Below are positions 7,873 through 14,708 of a DNA stretch of 25,750 nt, one piece after another. Source of the stretch: a bacterium (GTDB taxonomy: Bacteria > Bacillota_I > Bacilli_A > RF39 > UBA660); NCBI GenBank assembly GCA_029007415.1, contig JAQXHT010000046.1, forward strand, positions 1 through 25,750. Reading direction: 5' to 3'. Position 1 is the first letter of the stretch, and each line of letters starts with the position of its first letter. Made by a program: the position numbers and the translations under genes. Under the pieces are notes generated by a model. That model was not told the origin of the DNA and did not search any database. It saw nothing but the letters and a program-made list of their open reading frames with translations.

Positions 7873-9318
7873 ATGAAAAAAGAATTAAAAATAGTAATAC
7901 TTTCAATTGTAATTTTAATCGTATCTGTGATAGGATGCGTTTATTTACAAACCAAAAATAAAGAAGAAAAGAATGATTTTCAAGAAACAATAGCAGATCA
8001 AATCGAAACTGATGATGATGACCCAATAAAAAACTATCAATATATAAACTTAAGCATTGGTCAAACAACCAAAATTAGCTATGACTTCTTAGCAGAAAAA
8101 CTAACAAAAGTAAACTTCACTAGTGCTAATCAAGAAATAGCAACTGTAGATAACGAAGGAAATGTTACTGCTCTAGCAGTTGGTAGTACTACAATTACAT
8201 TAGATTATACTGGAGGAACAATTGAATTTTATGTTAGTGTAGATGATAGCTACTCAAGTAATGCTAGTACAACAGAAACAAAAATTCACTTTATATCTCT
8301 ACATCGTCCCGATACTGGAGAATTCAAAGCAAGTGATGCCATCTTATTAGAAAGTAATGGCAAATATGCCTTAATAGATGCCGGTTACTCTGCTACTAGA
8401 AACAGTTTATATAGTTATTTAATGCAATTTGCTACTAATGGAGTACTAAAATTAGAATTTGTTTTAATAACTCATAATCATACAGATCATATTGGAGCCT
8501 TAACTTATCTATTACAAAAAGATAATATCATAGTAAAAACTCTTTATATCAATAAGTATTATAAGAATGATATAATGACCAAATATATGGGCGGTAGCAA
8601 ACAGGAAAATTATGCTATTTATAATAGTCAAAAAAATAAAGAATATGTTATTAACAACCAAACAAGATATAATAATGTAATTACTCTAATGAAACAAAGA
8701 CACGAAAGCGATAGTTCTAACTTTAACATTTATTATTTATCTGGTGCTGATGATGCTAGAAAATCAAGCGGTGGTTTAAGAACATTAGATTTTGGTAACT
8801 ACACAATAAGGTTATACAATACTAAACAACAATTAAAAAGTAGTAAGATGGACTATAATGGTTTTGATAGTGGAAATTGTTTAAATGACTATTGTCGTAA
8901 TGCTGACGGAAACGTAAACAGTGTTGTTGCTAAAGTAACAAGTAACGTAAACGGTGTAATACATACTACTTTGTTAACAGGAGACTTAAATTATCCATTA
9001 TTGCAAGGAATAACAAAATCAGCAGGAAAAGTAGATGTCTTTAAAATGCCTCATCACGGAGTATATGCTACCAATAAGAGAAAAGGCCTAACAAGTACAG
9101 TAATTAGAAATAGTTTGAAAAATTCAATTGGTTCAAATACCATCGTTGTGGTAACAGCAGCCAAAAGCAAGTTTACTAATAGATCAATATTAGGAATGTT
9201 ATATGTATCAAAAACATTAGGAAGACCAATGTATTATACTGGTGGTAATTCAGGACCAGATGGAAAAACAATTGTTATTAATTATGCGAGATCTAACTTA
9301 AGCGTTGAATATAACTAG
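7873..9318 (+). CDS. Surface lipoprotein with Big2-like domain and ComEC-type metallo-beta-lactamase domain
   Basis: The 481-residue protein starts with a lipoprotein signal (lipobox VIGC, Cys about residue 22). An acidic linker and a bacterial Ig-like (Big2) domain at about residues 55-125 follow (SIGQTTKISY, ATVDNEGNVTALAVGSTTITL). The rest is a metallo-beta-lactamase fold of the ComEC/Rec2 extracellular type: DAGYS, HNHTDH, LLTGDLNY and FKMPHHG carry the metal-binding residues. In known relatives this fold includes nucleases and other hydrolases; the substrate here is unknown. The start is ATG 7873 behind AGGGTG; an upstream in-frame ATG at 7837 lies inside the previous copy and lacks such a site. 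It is the intact duplicate of 6415-7853. Confidence 0.8.
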   Translation: MKKELKIVILSIVILIVSVIGCVYLQTKNKEEKNDFQETIADQIETDDDDPIKNYQYINLSIGQTTKISYDFLAEKLTKVNFTSANQEIATVDNEGNVTALAVGSTTITLDYTGGTIEFYVSVDDSYSSNASTTETKIHFISLHRPDTGEFKASDAILLESNGKYALIDAGYSATRNSLYSYLMQFATNGVLKLEFVLITHNHTDHIGALTYLLQKDNIIVKTLYINKYYKNDIMTKYMGGSKQENYAIYNSQKNKEYVINNQTRYNNVITLMKQRHESDSSNFNIYYLSGADDARKSSGGLRTLDFGNYTIRLYNTKQQLKSSKMDYNGFDSGNCLNDYCRNADGNVNSVVAKVTSNVNGVIHTTLLTGDLNYPLLQGITKSAGKVDVFKMPHHGVYATNKRKGLTSTVIRNSLKNSIGSNTIVVVTAAKSKFTNRSILGMLYVSKTLGRPMYYTGGNSGPDGKTIVINYARSNLSVEYN

Positions 9319-9331
9319 AAAGGAGTTATAT

Positions 9332-10006
9332 ATGAAGGCACTTAAAGGTACAGTTATAGCTTGTTCAATATTAATCGTTTGTGTTTTAACTGCTTCTATT
9401 TATATGACATCACTTTATAGACCAAAACAAATAGAAGCGATAACATATAATTATGATGTTCCTGATGATGATGAAGATGATTTTGATCCATATGATGAGA
9501 TGACAACCAATCAAACTGATTTAGCTGACAATCCATCTGATGCTAATAGCAATTATGATAACACTAACTATGATGACACAGATGACAATCAAGAACGAGT
9601 AGATGATTCTAGTAGTATATCTGGTAACACAACAAATAATAACTCTGGTCAAAATAATAGTAGTAACAACAATAACAGTACTACTAATAATGGAAATAAT
9701 GCTAACTCTAATAAAGGAAATAGCAATAATTCTAACAGTTCAAACTCTAATAACAATAGTAGTAATAACAGATATAACTGGAGTAATCCCGGTAATAATA
9801 GTGGCAATAATAATAGCAATTCTAATAGTACTATCTTTGATGACAATTATCAAAATAATCAAACACCATCAAATAATATTAACTATGAATTAACAGAAGC
9901 TGATAAGGCCAAAATGCGTAAACAAAAACTAATCCTTTATACAGTTGTTTCCGTTTATTTGATATTTATAGCAGTATCAGTAATAAAAAAGAAGTTAAGA
10001 AAATAA
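9332..10006 (+). CDS. Asn/Ser-rich low-complexity protein with N- and C-terminal membrane segments
   Basis: The 224-residue protein has a hydrophobic segment at about residues 6-26 and an acidic region rich in Asp (VPDDDEDDFD). A long Asn/Ser/Gly stretch of about 90 residues follows, with a single aromatic island (RYNWSNP). A second hydrophobic segment at about 200-218 ends in KKKLRK, which looks like a stop-transfer or sorting-type tail, although no LPxTG is present. I infer an extracytoplasmic loop or spacer held at both ends in the membrane. The start ATG 9332 is six bases after AAAGGAG; an in-frame ATG at 9305 overlaps the previous gene and is less likely. It is the last gene of the cluster. 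Confidence 0.7.
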   Translation: MKALKGTVIACSILIVCVLTASIYMTSLYRPKQIEAITYNYDVPDDDEDDFDPYDEMTTNQTDLADNPSDANSNYDNTNYDDTDDNQERVDDSSSISGNTTNNNSGQNNSSNNNNSTTNNGNNANSNKGNSNNSNSSNSNNNSSNNRYNWSNPGNNSGNNNSNSNSTIFDDNYQNNQTPSNNINYELTEADKAKMRKQKLILYTVVSVYLIFIAVSVIKKKLRK

Positions 10007-10016
10007 GAAAATTATA

Positions 10017-10047
10017 ACTAGCTTACCAAGGTAATGCTGGTTTTTTT
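10017..10047 (+). terminator. Intrinsic terminator of the surface-protein operon
   Basis: ACTAGC and TTACC pair with GGTAA and GCTGGT around a two-base loop, with one bulged T. Seven T residues follow at 10041-10047. It starts ten bases after the stop codon at 10006. This is a convincing rho-independent terminator. Confidence 0.85.
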
Positions 10048-10140
10048 CATACAATAGGAAATTTATAAAAAGTTTTAAATACTCATTGCAAACATTTGTT
10101 TTGTATGATACACTACATTCTAATGAATTGAGGTGGTCAT

Positions 10141-10401
10141 ATGAAAGTACTTAAAGGGTATCTTTTTAGACTTTATCCAAATGTAGAGCAAAAGATTTTA
10201 ATAAATAAAACTATCGGTTCTGCTAGACTTGTCTATAATATCTTTTTAAGGGATAGAATCGATACTTGCAATAATACTAAAAAGTGTAAATCTACATTTG
10301 ATCAGAATATCATGATACCAAGTCTATTTGTTTATTCTGATAAATTTTTACTCCATCATTTTAATTATAGAGTTGAGTTTTTTAATTTAATAATAGTATA
10401 A
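10141..10401 (+). pseudogene. Truncated TnpB (IS200/IS605 OrfB) fragment
   Basis: The first roughly 60 codons encode the typical N-terminus of TnpB/OrfB proteins of IS200/IS605 elements: LKGYLFRLYPNVEQKILINKT (key residues YxFRLYP and EQ), followed by GSARLVYN. The full family is about 350-400 residues and carries RuvC-like and zinc-ribbon parts. Here the reading frame turns into unrelated sequence after about KSTFDQN and stops at 86 codons, so the nuclease domain is missing. The start has AGGTGG upstream. No TnpA or recognisable IS end is visible. It is a remnant that marks past insertion beside the HAD gene. Confidence 0.8.
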
Positions 10402-10402
10402 T
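10373..10402 (+). promoter_or_regulatory. Predicted sigma-A promoter for the HAD gene
   Basis: TTGAGT (10373-10378) and a perfect TATAAT (10397-10402) are 18 bases apart. They lie about 40 bases upstream of the HAD start, inside the tail of the TnpB fragment. The HAD gene therefore appears to be independently transcribed. Confidence 0.65.
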
Positions 10403-10442
10403 GATTTTATCAATATAAAATATATCATGAGGAGTTGAAAAA

Positions 10443-11183
10443 ATGTCAAATATTATTATTTATGATTTTGATGGAACATTAACACCATATTCTTTGCCTA
10501 AATTAGAGATTTTAGAAAAGAGCGGTTTAAAAAATGGTGCACATAATCCGAAATTTCTAGAATTATCACAAAAAAGGGCGAAAGATAAAAATATTGATTT
10601 ATATACTGCTATATATGAAACTTATTTTGAAATTGTGAAAGAAGCTGGTTTTAAATTAAGTGCTGAAAATTTTTCTTTTGGTTATGACAATGTTGTTTAC
10701 AATAGAGGAGTATCTGATTTTTTTAAAATGTTATCTGAAAATAATGTTGTCAATTATCTGCTTAGTTCAGGTGTGAAAGTCTTTTTAGAAAAAGTTTCTA
10801 TTGCTAAGTATTTTAAAGAAATATATGCAACTACTTTTATTTATGATGATAATTTAGAAGCTGTTGATTTTGAATTTATAATGAGCGATAAAAATAAAGT
10901 GATTGCTTTAAAAGAAATATTAAAGAAAAATAAAATTACTGATGAAGATTGTTCTAATATTATATATATAGGTGACGGTCTTACTGATTATTATGCAATG
11001 AAATATATTAAAGAACATGGTGGTACTTCTATTTTTGTATATTTAGATTCATATAGTAAAGATATGCAATCTATTAAAGAAAAAAATATAGTGGATTTTT
11101 ATATGAAAGCTGATTTTTCCTCTGGTAGTGAGTTAAATAATTGCGTGAAAAAGTTATGTGGAATAAAAACTACTCAAAGTTAA
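10443..11183 (+). CDS. HAD-superfamily phosphatase
   Basis: The 246-residue cytoplasmic protein shows all four HAD motifs: YDFDGTLTP (nucleophile Asp and acid/base Asp, residues about 6-14), LLSSG (motif II), the lysine in SDKNKVIALKE (motif III) and YIGDGLTDYYAM (motif IV). The insert between motifs I and II is helical, as in the HAD-IB type that includes phosphoserine-phosphatase-like enzymes. The substrate is unknown. GAGGAG lies upstream of the ATG. The gene sits between a TnpB fragment and a decayed gene, and its T-rich codon use differs somewhat from the operons on either side, so it may be an acquired gene. Confidence 0.88.
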   Translation: MSNIIIYDFDGTLTPYSLPKLEILEKSGLKNGAHNPKFLELSQKRAKDKNIDLYTAIYETYFEIVKEAGFKLSAENFSFGYDNVVYNRGVSDFFKMLSENNVVNYLLSSGVKVFLEKVSIAKYFKEIYATTFIYDDNLEAVDFEFIMSDKNKVIALKEILKKNKITDEDCSNIIYIGDGLTDYYAMKYIKEHGGTSIFVYLDSYSKDMQSIKEKNIVDFYMKADFSSGSELNNCVKKLCGIKTTQS

Positions 11184-11257
11184 GTTTTACAAGTTAAATC
11201 TTGTTAATACAGTTTTAAAATGAAAATTATAATGAGAAGTAGGGGATATAAAGTTTG

Positions 11258-11964
11258 ATGAATACTCTTCAAAAATTAAAAAGATGAAAAGTTTTACTAA
11301 GAAAGATATTTTAACCAAAGATTTTTTATTATATAGTTCTGATAGAATGAAGATATATTATGCTACTCACAATGAAATTATTAATTTGAATGCTAAGATA
11401 TTTATTGTTGGAATAACTTCTGGTTAGACACAGAAATCTATTGCTTATGAAACAGCTCATAAAGTATTACTTGCTAATTTGAATAGCGAAGAAATAAAAA
11501 CTAATTGTAAAAAAATCTCGTTTTGCAGGTAGTATGCGTAAAAATTTAATAGAAATGTTAGATGAATTAGAATTAAATAAAAAAATACATCTAAAGTCTT
11601 GTAAAGAGTTATTTAATAGTCACGATGAATTGTTACATACGACTTCTGTTATACCATATCCAGTTTTTATTAATGATAAGAATTATACAGGTTCTAATCC
11701 AAAAATATTAGATAATGAGATATATGAAAAAAATATTTTTATAAAGAAATTGAAATGTTAAGTGATGCTTTAATCATTCCATTAGGAAAGAGTGTTGAGG
11801 AAATATTGAAAGGATTAATAGATGAAAAAATTATAACAGAAGAGCAATGTTTACTTGGCTTTCCTCATCCATCTGGTGCTAATGGACATAGAAAAAAACA
11901 ATTTGAGCTTAATAGGAAACAGTTACAACAAAAAATCGAAAAATTTATTTTTGAAAACATTTGA
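11258..11964 (+). pseudogene. Decayed uracil-DNA-glycosylase-like gene
   Basis: Read across frames, the sequence gives KIFIVGITSG, then RFAGSMRKNLIEML, LHTTSVIPYPVF, SDALIIPLGKSVEE and GFPHPSGANGHRKKQF. The VGITxG and HPS elements resemble the two active-site motifs of the uracil-DNA glycosylase superfamily. Four lesions are visible. A likely missing A in the A5 run at 11271-11275 separates ATG 11258 from the main frame. A TAG lies at 11425-11427. An extra A is likely in the A7 run before 11516. A likely missing A in the A7 run at 11727-11733 shifts the last third. The final stop is TGA. The family is inferred; loss of function is well supported unless the base calls are wrong. Confidence 0.75.
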
Positions 11965-11990
11965 CAATCTTCGACAAATTATGCTATCAT
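11961..11990 (+). promoter_or_regulatory. Strong sigma-A promoter of the rnr-thrS leader
   Basis: A consensus TTGACA (11961-11966) and TATCAT (11985-11990) are 18 bases apart. A TGC immediately before the -10 makes it an extended -10. The -35 overlaps the stop of the decayed upstream gene. Transcription should start near 11997. It is the best promoter in front of the T-box, because a weaker TAAAAT at 12195 lies inside the T-box stem I. Confidence 0.8.
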
Positions 11991-11996
11991 TTATTT

Positions 11997-12165
11997 GAGG
12001 AGTTACTATAAGATTGAGATAAAATTTTGATTATCTTAAAACGATGCGGTAACCATAAATTATTACTTATCTTTGTTCTTGAAACTTCTCTATATTTGAT
12101 TTTTATAGTAGGTGTAAAGAGGAAAAAGTTACTCCGATCACTTTTTCCTCCTTATGCCTACTATT
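11997..12165 (+). ncRNA. Structured leader RNA of unknown class ahead of the T-box
   Basis: This stretch has no gene. TACTATAA at 12004-12011 pairs perfectly with TTATAGTA at 12103-12110, closing a domain of about 100 bases that contains an AGATAA/TTATCT hairpin (12017-12036) and GGTAACC (about 12049-12055). It is followed by a long hairpin at 12107-12164: TAGTAGG...CCTACTA at the base and AGGAAAAAGT/ACTTTTTCCT at the top, then TTATTTT. The two structures share bases 12107-12110 and exclude each other there, as in a terminator/antiterminator switch. I recognise no riboswitch class, so any ligand is unknown. Confidence 0.4.
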
Positions 12166-12383
12166 ATTTTAATACGTTTGAATAGGGGATATGGTAAAAT
12201 ATTAATCTTAACTAGAGACTTCATGGTTGGTGTAAATGAAGAAGAGATATTTTGTTACTACCCTTATGAGTAGAATTATGAAAAGTAATTCCGGGGTGAC
12301 CGTTATTCTAAATAAAGTAAAATAGTGGATGGTACCGTGTTTTTTGAGCACTCCTATGATTAGTCATAGGAGTGCTTTCTTTA
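12166..12383 (+). promoter_or_regulatory. Threonine T-box riboswitch (tRNA-Thr sensing leader)
   Basis: The leader senses uncharged tRNA and controls read-through into rnr-thrS. The T-box sequence TGGTACCGTG (bulge TGGT, 12330-12333) is present, with AGTG upstream that can pair with CACT in the terminator arm. Stem I can be built from AAAATAT (12196-12202) with ATATTTT (12247-12253) and ATAGG (12182-12186) with CTTAT (12263-12267). Tandem G-A pairs lie below, as in the K-turn. The apical arm is AGAGACTTCAT...ATGAAG with GGTTGGTG. The specifier loop at 12254-12262 contains ACT and ACC, both threonine codons, which matches thrS downstream. CCGTTATT before the T-box is also typical. Confidence 0.9.
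12347..12383 (+). terminator. T-box-controlled intrinsic terminator
   Basis: A perfect 13-base-pair stem (12347-12359 with 12364-12376, AGCACTCC...GGAGTGCT) closes on the four-base loop TTAG and is followed by TTTCTTT. It ends about 15 bases before the rnr start. Uncharged tRNA-Thr would favour the antiterminator and prevent it from forming. Confidence 0.93.
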
Positions 12384-12397
12384 GTGGGGGTAATAAT

Positions 12398-14698
12398 ATG
12401 ATAAAGGAAAAACTAAAAGAGTATTTCAAAAAGAATAAACAATCTGTTAGTATTAATGAATTAGCAAAAACACTAAAATTAACAGCAGAAGAAAAAAACG
12501 TATTAGTAAAGAACTTATACGAACTAGAAAAAGAAGGTAATCTTATTTATACTGCTGATAATAAGTATCTTCCTGTAGCAGAGGACTTCTATTTACAACA
12601 TGGTGTAGTAAAACAATCAAATAAAGGAAGAATTTATGTAGATATAGGAAATGGTATGAGAGTTCATCTTTCAGATAAATTCTTAGAAAAAGTAGCAACT
12701 GGTGATACTGTATATGTAAAAAAGAAAGAAAAAGAAAACAGTAAACATAATAAATATCATGAAGGAGATATTGTCCGAATTGTTAAAGAAGAAGAAAATA
12801 ACTCTTCTTCAACCTTAATAAAAGGAGTACTTGAAAGGGATTATGAGAGTAATAGATTATTTTTAAAAAAAGATAATCATAAATATTATGTAACACCTTC
12901 TAAAACAGCTAGTGCTTATCCTTTTGATACTGTTACTATCTTAGTAAATAATAATACTAAAGAAATAGAAGTAAAAGATATTATTAAAAGAAAACATGAT
13001 AAACATGTATTTGAATGTAGTTTAAAAAATGGTGTAAAATGTTGGATGCCAGTTGGTACTGAATACTTTGAAATAGAAGAAAAACCAAAAGATGATGATT
13101 TAATAGGTAAAAGAGTATTAGCAAGTTTAAGTAAAAATAAAGATAAGTATAGTATCAATATAGAAAAAGAAATTAAAGGTCAATCTAAGATGGAAAAAGT
13201 GATAACATCATCATTATTAGAACATGGATTTAGTGATATTTTTTCCTCTAAGGCACTGCATGAAGCTTCTAAAGCGATTCTTAAAACTGATAATTATCAA
13301 AGACGAGACTTGCGAAAGTTGGAAACATTTACAATCGATTCATATCATGCTAAAGATTTAGATGATGCTATATCATTAGTAAAAGAAAAGAATGGTTTCA
13401 CCCTATACGTATCTATTGCTGATGTATCATTTTATGTTAGACCAGAAATGCAATTATTTGAAGAAGCTCTTAATAAAACAACCTCAGTATATCCTGCTAA
13501 TCAAGTTTCACCAATGTTACCATCAATTTTATCGAATTGTGTTTGTTCGCTAAACCCTAATGAAGATAAATATGCCCTTACCTTAAAAGTTGTTCTAGAC
13601 AATATGGGTAATAGTAAAGATTTTGAATTATTTCCTAGCATTATTAGAAGTGATTTAAAGATGAGTTATCAAAAAGTTGATGATTTATTATTAGGTAAAG
13701 ATAAACCATTTGCTTATCTACCACATTATGAAACATTAACTAATATGTATTGTTTAGCTAACCTTTTACAAAATAAAAGATTAGAAAAAGGAATGTTAGG
13801 ATTAGAAGATGTAGATATTAACTTTGATATAGATGACTTAGGAAACCCCTTATCAATTTCTGAAAGAGCAAGAGGACCAGCTACTTTGATAATCGAAAAC
13901 TTTATGTTATTAGCAAATCAGACAGTAGCAGACTTTGCCTATTATTTAGGTATACCTTTTGTTTATAGAAATCATGAAGGACCAAGCATTACTAAAAAAA
14001 AGAACTTAGAATCAGACCTTCATAAAATAGATAAGAGAATAAGACATATTCCTAATATAGATGATCCAATTAAAATGCAACAATTTTTCTTGACAGTTAC
14101 TAAAGGAAAGACGGAAGAAGAAATTAAAATTCTTTCGGAAATATTTATTAAAAACTTTCAAAGAGCATACTATAGTGAACAAAATATAGGACATTATGGG
14201 TTAGTTATGCCAAGATATGCCACTTTTACTTCACCAATTAGAAGAAGTAGTGATTTATTAAATCATCTTTTCTTAAATGAAGTTTTAAGATATAATGGAC
14301 ATGATGTTTCATTAGATGAAATTAAGAAAAACTTATCCTCTATAACTGAACATTTGTCAGTTATGCAAGAAGAACAAGAACAAGTAGAAAATGAAGTTAA
14401 TTTCTATTTACTAAAGAAATATAGTAAGGAATTTAACGGAATGGTACTTCCTGCTAACTTGAATTTTTTAAGAGAAGATATGGCTTATTTAAAAACAGAT
14501 AATTTGATACCTGGTATTATTAATAAATCTAGTAGATATCAAATAAATACTACTGCTGGTACACTATATGATAAAAAAATAGATAAATTATATCATATAG
14601 GGGATAGGGTAGATGTAGAAATAAAAGATAAGTCTAGTAATAAAAATCAAATAGTATTTGATTTAGTAGAGAAAGAAAAAATATTAATAAAGAAATAG
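12398..14698 (+). CDS. rnr: Ribonuclease R (RNB-family 3'-5' exoribonuclease)
   Basis: RNase R degrades structured RNA from the 3' end and takes part in rRNA and mRNA turnover. The 766-residue protein has an N-terminal winged-helix segment (SINELAKTLKLTAEEK), cold-shock-like domains and the RNB catalytic core. The core includes TIDSYHAKDLDDAISL (metal-binding aspartates) and YATFTSPIRRSSDL, and a C-terminal S1 domain follows. I start it at ATG 12398 behind AGTGGGGG. The frame is also open upstream to 12329, but that stretch is the T-box terminator and cannot be coding. It is the first gene of the threonine-controlled operon and ends ten bases before thrS. RNase R ahead of thrS is unusual. Confidence 0.95.
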   Translation: MIKEKLKEYFKKNKQSVSINELAKTLKLTAEEKNVLVKNLYELEKEGNLIYTADNKYLPVAEDFYLQHGVVKQSNKGRIYVDIGNGMRVHLSDKFLEKVATGDTVYVKKKEKENSKHNKYHEGDIVRIVKEEENNSSSTLIKGVLERDYESNRLFLKKDNHKYYVTPSKTASAYPFDTVTILVNNNTKEIEVKDIIKRKHDKHVFECSLKNGVKCWMPVGTEYFEIEEKPKDDDLIGKRVLASLSKNKDKYSINIEKEIKGQSKMEKVITSSLLEHGFSDIFSSKALHEASKAILKTDNYQRRDLRKLETFTIDSYHAKDLDDAISLVKEKNGFTLYVSIADVSFYVRPEMQLFEEALNKTTSVYPANQVSPMLPSILSNCVCSLNPNEDKYALTLKVVLDNMGNSKDFELFPSIIRSDLKMSYQKVDDLLLGKDKPFAYLPHYETLTNMYCLANLLQNKRLEKGMLGLEDVDINFDIDDLGNPLSISERARGPATLIIENFMLLANQTVADFAYYLGIPFVYRNHEGPSITKKKNLESDLHKIDKRIRHIPNIDDPIKMQQFFLTVTKGKTEEEIKILSEIFIKNFQRAYYSEQNIGHYGLVMPRYATFTSPIRRSSDLLNHLFLNEVLRYNGHDVSLDEIKKNLSSITEHLSVMQEEQEQVENEVNFYLLKKYSKEFNGMVLPANLNFLREDMAYLKTDNLIPGIINKSSRYQINTTAGTLYDKKIDKLYHIGDRVDVEIKDKSSNKNQIVFDLVEKEKILIKK

Positions 14699-14708
14699 GA
14701 GAATTAAG

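Noticed and set aside
9603..9893. Overlapping open frames on both strands in the Asn/Ser-rich gene
   Set aside because: They are Ile/Thr- or Leu-rich shadows of the AAT/AGT codon stretch, with no binding site or family features.
12192..12200. Extended -10 promoter TGG-TAAAAT in front of the T-box
   Set aside because: It lacks a -35, and transcripts from it would miss the 5' strand of T-box stem I. The promoter at 11961-11990 is far better.
12329..12397. In-frame extension of RNase R upstream to ATG 12329
   Set aside because: The stretch is the T-box antiterminator and terminator, and the ATG at 12398 has its own GGGGG-type binding site. The extra residues do not resemble an RNase R N-terminus.
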